Source: Symbiodinium natans
Taxonomy: Eukaryota > Sar > Dinophyceae > Suessiales > Symbiodiniaceae
Direction of reading: 5' to 3'
Length of the DNA stretch: 64,000 nt
Assembly: GCA_905221605.1 (NCBI GenBank)
Contig: CAJNDS010002723.1
Span: forward strand, 452,001-516,000
Part shown: positions 53,885 through 64,000 of the stretch, in pieces
How positions within the stretch are numbered: position 1 is the stretch's first letter
Layout: each line of letters starts with the position of its first letter
The notes under the pieces: generated by a model
Seen by the model: the letters and a program-made list of their open reading frames with translations, nothing else
The model's database searches: none
Told to the model about the DNA's origin: nothing
Position numbers and translations under genes: made by a program

Positions 53885-54994
53885 ATGGCATCAGGCGATG
53901 ATGACCATGTGCAAATCGGTAGCATCACCCTTCGAAGGCCTTTGGGTATCGGGACAATGCAATGGGGCAAGACTTGGCTGGACCAAAAGCTGAATCGTGG
54001 TAATCTTGACGATCAGCTCTGTGCCAGCATCTGCCGGGAGTTCACCGAAGTCCATGGTGTGCAGTTCTTTGACACTGCTGAAGGCTACGGCGGTGGAACC
54101 AGTGAGGAGAGGCTCAAGGACGTTCTAATTCCCGGAGAGAAGCAATCACATGGGGCCCCGCATGTCATCGGCACAAAGTTCCTTCCGACACTCGCGCGAT
54201 GGACGCACGGCAGCTTTGCACGAGCTTTGCGCGGATCATGTCAGCGACTGGGAGTTGATGCCATCGACATCTATTTCATTCACACGCCGATTCACCCGCT
54301 ACCGCTGGAACATTGGGTGCGAGCTGCCTGTGTCGAAACGAAGGCGGGGCGCATACGTGAAATCGGCATCTCGAACTGCAATGCGCAGCAGGTGCGACGA
54401 GCATGTGCCGAAGCTCAAAAGCATGGCCTGCGAATCGCGGCGAACCAGATCATGTTTAATCTGCTGTGCTTTCAGTCTCCGGAGCTGCAGGAAACGCTGA
54501 GAGCGTGCAGGGAAAACCAGGTTCAGATTATTGCTTATGCGCCGATTGGCCAAGGGCTTCTCACAGAAGCGCTAACAGACGAGAAATTTTCGAAGATTCG
54601 ACTAGCCAGAATGACAAGGCTTGTCATGGATGAGTTACAGGACCTGCGGTCAGTCATCAAAAGCCTTGCAGACAAGTATGGCAAGTCCATGGCCCAGATT
54701 TGCTTGAACTGGACAATATGCCATGGGGCAATTCCCTTGGTGGGTACCAGAAGCATGCAGCAAGCACAGGACACTGCTGGCTGTCTTGGATGGCGTTTGT
54801 CCGCTGAGGACGTGGCGGAGCTGGATCGGAACGCGCTGAAGCGCAGTACACTCTCCAAGCCAAGATGGAAACGGGTCATTTTTGTCACCTTTATCACGCT
54901 GCTGGTATTCGGTTACCAGGTCAATCATTGGGTAGACTGGCTGCAATCGAAGTGGCGCGCGATATCGCCCTGGCAAAGGCGTCAGGCAGATTGA
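53885..54994 (+). CDS. Aldo/keto reductase with C-terminal membrane segment, single exon
   Basis: This is an NADPH-type oxidoreductase of the aldo/keto reductase fold. Counting from the ATG at 53885, the catalytic tetrad is Asp63 and Tyr68 (FFDTAEGYGGG), Lys98 (VIGTKF) and His133 (IYFIHTP). The C-terminal cofactor region is IPLVGTRSMQQAQD, and the family continues to AELDRNALKR. The closest style I know is the chloroplast AKR group of plants and algae. Unusually, about 28 residues near the end (VIFVTFITLLVFGYQVNHWV onward) form a likely membrane anchor, followed by a basic tail. An in-frame upstream ATG at 53816 would add 23 residues; I prefer 53885, where the conserved domain begins soon after. 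No introns interrupt 370 codons, in contrast with the neighbouring genes. Confidence 0.9.
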   Translation: MASGDDDHVQIGSITLRRPLGIGTMQWGKTWLDQKLNRGNLDDQLCASICREFTEVHGVQFFDTAEGYGGGTSEERLKDVLIPGEKQSHGAPHVIGTKFLPTLARWTHGSFARALRGSCQRLGVDAIDIYFIHTPIHPLPLEHWVRAACVETKAGRIREIGISNCNAQQVRRACAEAQKHGLRIAANQIMFNLLCFQSPELQETLRACRENQVQIIAYAPIGQGLLTEALTDEKFSKIRLARMTRLVMDELQDLRSVIKSLADKYGKSMAQICLNWTICHGAIPLVGTRSMQQAQDTAGCLGWRLSAEDVAELDRNALKRSTLSKPRWKRVIFVTFITLLVFGYQVNHWVDWLQSKWRAISPWQRRQAD

Positions 54995-56256
54995 GCCTTC
55001 TTGTCCTGCCAGAGGGTGGAGAAAAAGCACAGAAAGCTCAGCTCACAAGTTCCCGATGCTACAGAGCTCATGTTGACATCGGATCGGCACTCCCAGTCGA
55101 GACAAGTGAAGTGTTGCTGACATGCGAAAGCCTTTGAAGCCTTTGCCCCAGTCTGAAACTTCTGAAACCTAGGCACAGTGGAAACCGCGATGTACGTTTG
55201 CTGCCTGGCCCTTTTCCTCCAGGCTGGGCCAAGCTGGACCAAATCTGCACATGAGAGCCGATGACGCGAAAGTTTACGCATTGTTTAAACACTAGTGAGT
55301 CAAATTTTCGTTACTCATGCGAGAGCTCCTTTGCGCGTCGGCTTGTATTCTCCCCGCATTCTATACGACCTGCAACGTACTGCAAAGTGTAGATTGAAGA
55401 TCAATGCCACGTGCGCGACTTCTTCGCCGCTTCACTTATCCACATCGGCTTTCCTTGTTGCTGAAAGCGACCCTTCTGACGCTACAAGCCCCGGCTTGAG
55501 TAGACCCCCAATTTTTGCACCCGAGTCCCCCTACTCCTGTACCGCTTAGCACTCTAAGCCACAGACCCAGGGGCTTCGTGATGGTAGCAGGCAGCCGTTG
55601 CCACTGCCACTCCCTTCGTCACCAGGGCGGAGCTCAAGGCGCCAGAACATGATGGAATAATGGAAGAAGTGTATATGAAAAAAAGGTGTATATATATATA
55701 TATGTACATACATAACCATTAAAGTATACATGTTCAGTTTATAACGGATATGGTATTATGGATTATGCACATACAAAAATGTTAAGTTTCGGGTTCAGGG
55801 ATGGTCAAGGCTGGGTGTTCCGGATTGGGGTCGTAGTTAAGTGTCAGCTTCTTGAGGGCCCATCTGGTGCTAAGCAGCAGGCAAAGAATCTCGACTTGAG
55901 GGATGTCACCATGAGCATTTGCCAGTCCGCGGCATGATGTGTGTTTGGTGCGTGATTTCGGTGCGCTCGCCAGAGAGCCTGGCAACTCTATTTTTTAATA
56001 CATACACCGGTTCGTTGCTCTGAGTATGAAGGCCTGCCCATCCTTTCCCCCCTGGATTCTTTGGGCTCCTGAGGGGAGCTCGGCAGCGGTTTGGGGGTGC
56101 TTGAAAGGGAGGATCCAGGTTGGGCCAGGGCGGCCGGGGGTGGGACAGGGAGTGGCAGGGATCTCAGGGCACTTACAGTAAAGTAGAGGGCTCAGAGGAG
56201 CACGCAGGGTATATCATCATCCGCAGCACGACCTCATGTTAGCTTCGGAAGGTTAG
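54995..56256. other. No gene supported
   Basis: Open frames at 55295-55549 (+) and 54982-55292 (-) are unconvincing. 55670-55760 is AT-rich with a (TA)n tract. 56080-56160 is G-rich. Confidence 0.4.
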
Positions 56257-57425
56257 TTGCAACAGACGGCTCCGCTTGATGTGTGCAAGCAGCATCAAAC
56301 AGCTCCTCTGGCAGTACTTGTGCCTGCCGGATCCTGCCAGGTAGTTCCGGGAACCGTGGATATAGTTGACTTTTCGACCGCACATTCCCGGCTGTCGCTT
56401 GGTTTCGTTTGGACGTATCTAGCCGAAGTGCATTACCCCGAAACCCCATTGTCTCCAGTGTTGGTTTATGGGTCCCTGCATCAAACTCAACAATTCTGCA
56501 GCCTTGCTGCAGTTGCCTCCAGGATGTCCATGATTGCATGATAGGACCAGACTGTGTATGCTCTTGATATTCTTAGCAGGGTGCCCGACCCTCACATATG
56601 AATGTTGTAAATCCCTTGAGTTGCGGAGACGCCGAGGTACATCTTCATGAGCTCAGTGCGGTGGGTGAGCGCTGCAGCGCTGTGCGCCAGAAAGCGTAGG
56701 GTCAGCGTACTGAACCGTATTGTCGCATCGCAACGCCAAGTACTGCTCATCTCAGGTCCAACATAGCCGGCCCCACGTGTCACCGACTAGTGCAATGTGT
56801 CCATTCAGGTACCTTGGAGTGTGCATCATCTGCGCTCATCTGTGGCGCATGTGGCCCAGTGTCTTTTCCTGGGCTTGTGCTGCACGCCCGACCAATATGT
56901 GCCTAACTGCAAAGGTGACACTGATCAGCCTGTGTGGGTTATCCTGGCCCCAGCCTTACAAGGTTTAGAGTTTGAATTGGGGGGCCGCTAAACACTTGCC
57001 CATGATGGGCTTTATTTAAACCCATGCGGATGTCAGTAGTAATAGTGTTGAAGATGCATTCGCTGTGGCTGCTGCCCCCCCGCCTCATGCGGGTCTCTTT
57101 ATGTTTCTTTATAGTCGCTCAACTTTGCTGCTTGAATGTCAAACATTCCTGCAAGCGGAACATAGTGAAGAGCACGGCTTATGGAGGCACGAGCCTGATC
57201 CTCCAGCCGCTACTAGGTCATGCACCTGGGCACCTACTTCTTCATCGTGACGCAGATGCACTTGGATATCAGAGGATCTGGGCTCTGACGGCATGTTGGA
57301 TTGTGTCTGGTGTTTTTTTGTTGCTGCTCGAGTCGTTTTGGTTTGCATTGTTGTTTGTTGCCTGGCTCTTTGCTTTTTGGTGTGCGATGTCTGCATCCCT
57401 GCGTCGTGAACTCGTGAAGTTCTGA
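56257..57425 (+). CDS. Candidate exons, unassigned
   Basis: Three + frames look partly protein-like: 56311-56541 (VLVPAGSCQVVPGTVDIVDF), 56792-56991 (HLRSSVAHVAQCLFLGLCCT then DQYVPNCKGDTDQPVWVILA) and 57265-57425, which has two hydrophobic stretches (IVSGVFLLLLESFWFALLFV). Minus-strand frames are open in the same places. Strand, frame and family remain uncertain. Confidence 0.25.
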
Positions 57426-59240
57426 CAGTGTACTGTGTACCCACTGGTTCTCTTTAATCCCTTGCCCCTAACAATAAGACCCTCCGAATACAGAAGCCTA
57501 ATGAAGCCTACCTGTCCCCAAAACCCGGTCCGGCAGTCGTCCCTTAGAATCTACAGACTTAGGGGGCAGAAGCTTGAAGCCTAGTAACCCTAAAGCCTAA
57601 AGAATCTTGAAACCTGCTCTATGACTCTATGACTAGCCACAAGGACGGGCTGTTTGGATAAGAACCCCCCCCCCCCCCAATACTAAAAGCGTCTTGGGGG
57701 TTGGGACTGTTTTTAATGCTGCGGGGAGGTTTAATATTAGCTGGAAGGGATTAGTTGCCTGATGTTGTTGTCCCACGTCTTTGTTGGGTGACGTGCCGAC
57801 ATGAAGAAGCCAAGACGCAGGTGACTGAGTGAGCCTTTGTTTTTTCTTCTCACTGGGTCTTTGGGACCGCGGTCAATAGGAAGACGACCAACAGACGAGC
57901 GTGTGTCATGCAAAGCATGGAGATGCAAGCGGGCACTTCACAGTCCTTGCCTGATTCTCTCAGGTTTTTAGGGTTTTCAGACCGTTGAGGTTCTTTATTT
58001 TTGTTGTGAACGACCGTGTTTTCTAATTTTAACGCTACGCGACCCGCCTCGGCCCGGCCCAGCGCATCCGCGTGAGCATGGTGATTCCGCAGCGCCCAAG
58101 TCGGGTTTAGGGTTCCGGGTTTATGGTTTATGGTCTGGGGTTTAGGGTTGAGGGTTAGTTTAGGATTGAGGGCTTAGGGCTCAGGTTCTTGCTTTGGGGT
58201 TTAGGGTTTTTTTGGGTTTAGGGTTCAAGAGACGGTTCGGCTTGGATTGATCGTAGGGTTGAGCCAGGCCCCTCAGGGGGGGTAGGGGTGGAGGGGGAAG
58301 GGGGGCAGAGGGGAAAGGGGGGGGGGAGCTAAGATTGAAGGTTTCGGGTTTCGGTTACTCTTCGTCCCCGGAGTTGAGCCTCGAAAACCGGGGGGCGAGG
58401 TGGGGGGAGGGTGGGGGGGGGGTGGGGGGGGGAAAGGGGGGGGGGGCCCGCTGGGAGGGCTTCAACTGCCTCTGGTTTTGGCGAACCGTCCGCTTGCGGA
58501 CCCCGGTTTCCCAGGGGGGTACCCATTTGAGGCAAAAAAGGGGGGCCTCGGCGGATTTGCGGCCGTGCTCACACCAGTGAGCCTCCGGCCCTCAAGCCAG
58601 CGCGTCGGAGCAGGAAAACTCCGCCTTTCACAAACACCTTATGTGAGCAAGCGCCAAAACCCCCAGCCATTCAATTAAGCAAGGGGAAAACCCTGTAAAA
58701 CGATGGGAACACTTGAAAAGCGACCTCTTGTTGCGTCCATTAGCACCTCGAGCCCAGCCGCTCATGGGCTTTTGGGGGGAGGGGGGGGGGGGGTGGGGGC
58801 CGGGAAGGTGGGGGGGGGGGGGTTGGGGGGGGGGGGCGGGGGGGGGGTAGGGGGGGGGTGGTCGGGGGGGGTAGGGGGGGGGGGGGGGGTAGTAGGGGGG
58901 GGGGAGGTGGGGGGGGGGGGGTGGGGGGGGGGGGGGGAGGGGTATTGGGGTGATCTGGGGGGGGCGAGGGGTAGGGGGGGAAGGGGTCTGGGCGGTGAAA
59001 AAGGGGGGCCCTGCTGGGAAGGGCTGCAACTGCCTCTGGTCCTGGCGAACCATCCGCTTGCGGACCCTGCTCACCTAGGGGGGGTACCCATTTGAGGCAA
59101 AAAAAGGGGTCCGAAAAAGGGCTTTGGGCCTGGGGGGAGGATTTGGAGGGGGGTGCCTGTTCTGACTACCAATACACCTTCGGCCCGAGGCCTCGGCGGA
59201 TTTTTTTTTTTTTTTGGGGGGGGGGGGGGGGGGGTTGGGG
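57426..59240. repeat. G-run region with telomere-like words
   Basis: 57667-57680 is a C-run. 58105-58230 holds TTTAGGGTT-type words. From 58262 on there are many runs of 5-18 G, with peaks at 58320-58460, 58779-58990 and 59203-59235 (a T-run followed by an 18-base G-run). TTCAACTGCCTCTGGT / GCAACTGCCTCTGGT blocks with CGAACC(G/A)TCCGCTTGCGGACC recur at 58467 and 59027, so part is a tandem duplication. Open Gly/Pro-rich frames here are compositional. Confidence 0.85.
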
Positions 59241-60117
59241 GGCATGGGAGTTTGTCTTCAGCACAGGTCCATTTCTGCCTGTTCCTGTGCGTGTCCCTGA
59301 GGCAGCCATCTGCTTAGCAAGCTGTGAACAGGAGACATCAAGAGAATTCAGGGCCGCAGGTTCAAGCTCCAGACACTAGTTGACGTGCGCTCAGGCTCTC
59401 CAACGTGAACATGATGGACGCTATCAGGAGACTGGCCTGATTTTACATGCTTGGTATTGGCCAAGTTGGCCCGATCTCTACTTCATTTGCAATGGGCAGA
59501 GTTTCCCGACTGAGCGTGTTCCAGTGTTCCGTAGCGACAATTTTCGCGCAGGACGCTGACAACTGCCAAGGACGAGCTGCTTTCTAGCTTGTATCCTGCT
59601 GTCACCCACCCCAAATACCCACATGCCTCACATTTGTCGTCTGTGTGCAAAACAGGACACTGTCAGCATTTGTCCAATGCTTGCAGTGCTCTTCATTGAG
59701 TGTTGGGCAGCATGCCTACAGAGCAGTAGACCAGTAGACTCCAACGGCCAGCGGGCATGATGTACTTCATCTTGTGCTGGAGTCGAGGTCGCGGCAAACG
59801 ACATTCGAACTCCCGCCGGCTTGTCTGGACCTCAACGAAACAAATGAGGGAGAGTGCCACCGTCGAGCACGGCCCGGCAGTTGGCTACCTCACAGGCCTG
59901 GTGTTCCGCAGGGTTTCGCCCAGGACTCGAAATATCATGCAGCAACGTGCACCAAAATGAAGGAACATGCCAGAAACATCTGAGTGAGATGCTGAAGCAT
60001 CATGAGTCCACTAGGAATGCATGCTGCTTGCACAGCCCAACAGGACTACATGTTCGTGGCGACCTGGGCAATGCTGATGCAGCTGATCGTGGCACGCCCT
60101 GGCAAATCCGAAAGCCC
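59241..60117 (+). other. Mostly unassigned; one weak exon candidate
   Basis: A frame from about 59771 reads VLESRSRQTTFELPPACLDL then NETNEGECHRRARPGSW, with FAQDSKYHAATCTKMKEHAR further on in the same frame (to 59983). This is plausible coding sequence without a recognisable family. The rest shows no feature. Confidence 0.3.
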
Positions 60118-60225
60118 TATGGGTGGTTCTCTAAATTAGGGTCCCTTTTTGGATCCCTATTCTAGTACGGCATCTAATATTTAGGATACCCCCAGAAAGG
60201 ATCAAAATTTTGACAACCACCCATA
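60118..60225. mobile_element. MITE-like element with perfect 11-bp inverted ends
   Basis: The left end TATGGGTGGTT and right end AACCACCCATA are exact inverted repeats enclosing 108 bases. The interior has ATTAGGGTCCCTTTTTGG and GGATACCCCC, words shared with the fragments at 32.79 and 44.19 kb. No coding capacity; no clear target duplication beyond TA. Confidence 0.75.
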
Positions 60226-61752
60226 TAGAGTATGCAAAGACGGGTGCCTCGAAGCAGCTGAACTTGATGTGCTGCCTGTTGCGCAGTGCTTGGTGAATGG
60301 CTTCGTCTACACCCTGCCGAAGGATACAAATTCCAAGGTGACACTTCTGCACCCTGCAGACCATAGAAAGCAGCAGTTGAGTCGTCTGCAGCGCGTCTGC
60401 GGCACGTCTGCAACTGTGAGATGCGCAGAGGTGATGCGATTCTGTGGAAATTCCTTGCGGGGAGGCATGGTACTGTACCCGCCAATTCTTGCAGTAGCTG
60501 CCCCCGCCTGCAGGCTTTGTAGAAACCTGCAGAGGATTCTCCAAACCCCGCATTGAGAGTTTCCACAGCATTGGTAGGCCTCACTGCCATATCGATCGTG
60601 TTCTACCTCACACTCGTTGATGCCTGAGAGTTGCCTGAACAATCATGGATGCGTTCTTACTTGCAGCAGTGTCGAAGTTTGTGGATTGCCCCGTGTTTTC
60701 CTCGTGGAAGGTCACCGTCTATGCTTCAATTCTGGTGGCGGGCTGCTTAATCTGGCACCCTGACATCTGTACAGTTGGGCAGTGCCCGCAGGAAGCCGAG
60801 ACTCTTCGCGCCCAGGTCTTGGTCTCGCGCTATACCAACACATCGCGAGCAGCCACAGGCCCTCGCCAAAGACATGTGTTACGAGGGCTTAGGATTTTTG
60901 CGTTGAGCATTCTCTATCCTTTCGTTCATGGGGTTGCCTCGCTTTCACCTCCTCGCCTCTGGGGTTTAGGCTTGCCCCGGCTTGCCTGCACGAATCTTAC
61001 TTGTCAAAACAGCACCACCAAGTGACTCAGTGAAGCAAGGCCCAATACATTCTCACATCTGTGACCCTCAGCCTCTGTCTCTGATCCATGGTCTTTACCT
61101 CCTCACTCGACCCTACTTTGGGATCCTTTTGCTGCAGCATCGTGTTCTGGCAGCTTCTGGTCATGGTGTCTTGGCCGAGGTAGCGGTGCGTGGTTCGCAT
61201 GATGCCTCTTCACTGGAGTGCAAGCGGGACAAAGCTGACTGCTCACTCGGCGGGCATCAAAACCCATGAGCAACATCGTAGCGAGCCTCCCCTAAGCCTG
61301 ACAAGCTGCCGGATCCGTGGTAAATGGTAGAGTCAGCAGCGCGATGTATGTTTCATGCAGACATGAAGACCTCGAGGCCATACTCAAATGTTGGAAGTAG
61401 AATAGAGTTGAATAGACTTGACACAAACGCATCAAAGTGAGCTTGTCGGCTCGAGAAGACGTTCGACGGCGCGGCAACTCAAAAGCAGCCGCCAGAAGGG
61501 GGGCACCCGGGGCACCCCACCTTGAGGCGCTGACGGATTCGTTCTGATTCTGACTCTCCATGTGTTCCAAAGACTGGGGCAACCTCTCACCTTGCTGCAG
61601 ACGGTGGACATGCCAAACGCTCTGCGGCGGAGCAGGCAATCATCACCACTGTGCGTGGCTTTAACCTCAGACTGGGGACCTAACTAACTTCTGGTGTTCA
61701 GTGTTTCGCTAAGAGCTTTCCGAGGTGCTCTTGCTGTGCGTGGTAGCCGCAT
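60226..61752 (+). CDS. Candidate exons, unassigned
   Basis: 60269-60420 reads LPVAQCLVNGFVYTLPKDTN then SKVTLLHPADHRKQQLSRLQ. 60645-60860 reads MDAFLLAAVSKFVDCPVFSS then a hydrophobic VTVYASILVAGCLIW and CTVGQCPQEAETLRAQVLVS. These could be exons of a membrane protein. The minus strand is open at 60131-60590, so certainty is low. 61270-61750 shows nothing. Confidence 0.25.
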
Positions 61753-61983
61753 GTGACTTCGTGTGCAGCCAAGCTGCATGACGGGATGGTGTTGGCGTCG
61801 CCTGGCAATGCGAGGGACATGCCGCGACAGGTGTTTGGCCTCAATCTGCTCTTCACGGCTCCAGCTGCACAGGCTGCCTGGGGACATCATGTGACATCTC
61901 TCACTGGAAGTCCCTTCTCTTGGGAGCCCCATCTGGAGACAGGTTGCAGTCCGAACACGCGCAGCCTCGAGCTGAAGCCCTAG
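61753..61983 (+). CDS. Candidate exon, unassigned
   Basis: The frame reads AAKLHDGMVLASPGNARDMP then RQVFGLNLLFTAPAAQAAWG and ends at 61983. A GTGCAG acceptor lies near 61769. It may be an upstream exon of the gene at 62.1 kb. Confidence 0.3.
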   Translation: MTSCAAKLHDGMVLASPGNARDMPRQVFGLNLLFTAPAAQAAWGHHVTSLTGSPFSWEPHLETGCSPNTRSLELKP

Positions 61984-62125
61984 CACGAGTAGACGCGTTG
62001 TTTCATGGCTTCAGCCGATGATCGCTTCTGAATCATCCCTTCTATCATCTCCCATCCCTCCCGCCAGGCACATCACCTGTTAGTCTGCGGGCACGAGAAG
62101 TGGATGAAGAGGATCTCGAGTCGAC

Positions 62126-62698
62126 GTGAGCAACGATGTTTTTCCCGGGGGAATGCTGTTGTTTCAGGAGGTTTTGTTCAACTTCAACAAGAAAAAGAAG
62201 AAGAAGGGCTACGACCCCGACTGGGAGGCGGCTGCTCCTTCGAAGCGACTGCTGAACTTGCATGTGTTTGGTACAGTACCTCTGGAATGTTCCCATGATC
62301 TGCCAGCGACCATTCCCGCGATACATCGTTGCCGGCGGCTTCTTCTTGACCGTTGTGGGCCAGACGCTTGTCGCTCGTGCAGGAGCTGAGTTGACAGTTG
62401 CTTCAACAAAAGAGTTGTCTCAGGCTACTTCGGTGGCGGGCCCCAGCCCAAGCAGTGCTTCCAGCGGCCGCGAGAGAGAGAGTACATGGTGCGGGATTTC
62501 CAGAGCTTTACGAAAACGAGGCCAGCACTTGCCGCTATCTGGGGCCTCTGCGGAGCTGGCTTCGGGTTCGTATCTCAGAGACGATGGCTCCAAATTTCCT
62601 GTGAGACCCTGCTCGGAGCTCGGGCAAGGTGCCTGCTCGAGCCCTGGCAGACCCCTGATGGTGAGATCAGCGGGCTCTACTGGGAGGAGGACGATTAG
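62126..62698 (+). CDS. Small membrane protein gene, unassigned
   Basis: Three consecutive, clearly protein-like exons can be read: about 62150-62269 (MLLFQEVLFNFNKKKKKKGY, DPDWEAAAPSKRLLNLHVFG); about 62290-62390 (NVPMICQRPFPRYIVAGGFF, LTVVGQTLVARA, with one likely membrane helix); and about 62423-62698 (GYFGGGPQPKQCFQRPRERE, YMVRDFQSFTKTRPALAAIW, then to WQTPDGEISGLYWEEDD and a stop). GTCTCAG precedes the third exon. Size, lysine run and single helix would suit an organelle-membrane subunit, but that is only an inference. A further basic segment VKRKQGKRRGQKL at about 62816 may be an alternative end. Confidence 0.5.
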
Positions 62699-62869
62699 GG
62701 AAGCCGCGCGGGGCTCAGCCAGGCCAACAATGTCAAAAATGCTCAAAACAGCCTCATGAAGAAGAGCTGCAGACCTCACTGCTCGTGACCCGCTTGCGAC
62801 CTTGCCTGACAGGTACAGGTCAAGAGGAAGCAAGGGAAAAGGCGGGGTCAGAAGCTTATGTGCAGCTGA

Positions 62870-63105
62870 GAGCCTTTGGTCTGCGGAGTGGGATCGATGG
62901 GCCACCTAGCAGACCTATAGCCGACGCCCTTGATAAGTGTTTAATGGTGTGGGCAGCACAAAGAGTCAGCCGGTTTCATTTTCACCTGCCACACCGATTT
63001 GGACATGGCCCTGCGGGCCCAAGCTGATGTGATGCTAAGTGGCGTTCTATCGGTTCGTCGTTTTGATTCAGGGTCCGGTCCTCCAAGTCTTACTATAAAG
63101 CAGTA
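62870..63105. other. No feature seen
   Basis: This is intergenic or intronic sequence with short frames only. Confidence 0.4.
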
Positions 63106-63397
63106 CCTAAGCAGTGTCAACATCAAGCCCGGGCAGTTCTGAGAGTGGAGGGGCTCCGCCTCCCAAAGAGAGATGAAACACTTCCCAGAGTTTTCCGTTG
63201 GAAAAGAAGAGTGAAACAAGTGAGAAGGCGCATGGAGAATGCAGATCCGTGGGCCTGATGCGCACGACTCCTGCTTGTCTCTTGAAAGTACATTGATGAA
63301 AAAGCAGGGCATGTTGAAGCCATCGGCTCAAGCAAAAGTGGCTGCGGAGTTGTCGAACATGCGACATGCGCTTGCAGATCTGAAATTCATGTACTGA
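63106..63397 (+). CDS. Two C-terminal-type exons, unassigned
   Basis: Without an upstream ATG, the frame at about 63108-63257 reads KQCQHQARAVLRVEGLRLPK then VFRWKRRVKQVRRRMENADP and a stop. A second, at 63287-63397, reads STLMKKQGMLKPSAQAKVAA then ELSNMRHALADLKFMY and a stop. Both are basic and helical and look like real exons, perhaps alternative or consecutive ends of one gene. Opposite-strand frames exist but are less natural. Confidence 0.4.
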
Positions 63398-63548
63398 ATA
63401 TCGCTTCGTAAAAATGACAGACAGAATTGAGCCAGTGCGACTTGTAGCTCACTAAGTCTGGTCTTGTGCGATTGCTTCAGGCATGCTTGAGGCTCGGAGG
63501 CACCCGAAACCCTGAAGCCCTGCAGCCCTACAACCCTCAAAGCCTTCC

Positions 63549-64000
63549 AGCACGAAGCACACTCAAGTACATCGTCCTGTGGCAGCTAGAGAGCCGCCCC
63601 GGCTACCCCTCTGTTTCAAGTGGCTTGCTCTGCCTGAACTTCACTCGAGTCAAAGGATGCAGACTTGAGAGCTCGTACCCCTCCAGGCTGAAGCCGCGTC
63701 TACACTTTACAAGGATGTGCCCTGCCCTCGAAGACCAACAGGAACCTGGGGCGAAATGTCGGGTCCGGGCTTGGTTTAAGAGTGCAGACCTGTGCATGTC
63801 AACAGCTTTGCTGCATGGCTTGGCTACGCGCTCCATTTACTTAAGCAGAGCTATTGAATTAACTCACAAGGTGCAGAAGAGCTGTTCGCTGAAATTGTGC
63901 TTCGATGCCAAGGCTAGGCGAGCCGGCCCTTTCGTTGCCGGCGGACATAGTGGTGGCCTCAGTGCACTTAGTCTTGCGCTCCACTGTGCGACCCCAAACC
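63549..64000 (+). CDS. Open frame running off the window, unassigned
   Basis: The frame is open for about 150 codons from ARSTLKYIVLWQLESRPGYP to the window end, with no stop. An internal ATG lies near 63717. Composition is Arg/Leu/Ser-rich, and no motif is recognised. It could be a long exon cut by the window edge or a chance frame. Confidence 0.25.

Noticed and set aside
58628-59095. Pro-rich and Gly-rich frames of 130-148 codons
   Set aside because: They are direct translations of G-runs and C-runs.

Overview
The window looks like nuclear DNA of a dinoflagellate, most likely a Symbiodiniaceae-type alga. I infer this from four things seen in the sequence. (1) Degenerate TTTAGGG/CCCTAAA arrays lie inside the scaffold at ten or more places. 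(2) Conserved eukaryotic proteins are cut into short exons of 30-110 nt by small introns, and about half of the donors that protein homology fixes are GC or GA instead of GT, usually with an AGG at both intron edges. (3) Every gene I can orient is on the + strand, as expected of dinoflagellate one-way gene clusters. (4) Long simple-sequence tracts sit between genes. No ribosomal RNA, tRNA, CRISPR or bacterial operon was seen. One 100-base assembly gap lies at 11356-11455.

Layout. 1-3.6 kb is mostly unassigned and holds one small multi-exon candidate gene (2.84-3.6 kb). 3.7-17.1 kb is a gene-free repeat block poorer in GC than its surroundings. It contains arrays of long AT-rich hairpins with constant GC-rich loops, a 42-bp minisatellite, a large family of GAGCTC-containing degenerate repeats, and TTTAGGG-bearing units. 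A 3.6-kb part of it occurs twice (7.76-11.36 and 13.49-17.08 kb), and inverted copies of a short hairpin/TA element mark its outer edges. 17.3-18.5 kb has unassigned exons. 18.9-22.15 kb is a divergent sterol methyltransferase in at least 13 exons. 24.1-25.6 kb is a RING/B-box/coiled-coil (TRIM-like) protein. 25.9-33 kb holds unassigned exons and a 660-bp alternating purine-pyrimidine satellite.

33.5-42.6 kb is dominated by repeated, diverged EF-hand cassettes, each usually split by a phase-0 intron inside the calcium loop. Between two groups of these cassettes lies a nearly complete DIM1/TXNL4-type U5 snRNP protein gene (36.997-37.892 kb). 43-53.3 kb has a chain of convincing but unassigned exons. 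53.885-54.994 kb is a single-exon aldo/keto reductase with a C-terminal membrane segment. 55-64 kb has G-rich tracts, MITE-like elements and further unassigned exons, including a small membrane protein candidate at 62.1-62.7 kb.

The recognised genes do not form a pathway: sterol methylation, ubiquitin-ligase-type scaffolding, calcium sensing, splicing and redox chemistry are side by side. For multi-exon genes the start and end give the span of recognised exons; transcript ends and several exon borders cannot be fixed without RNA data.
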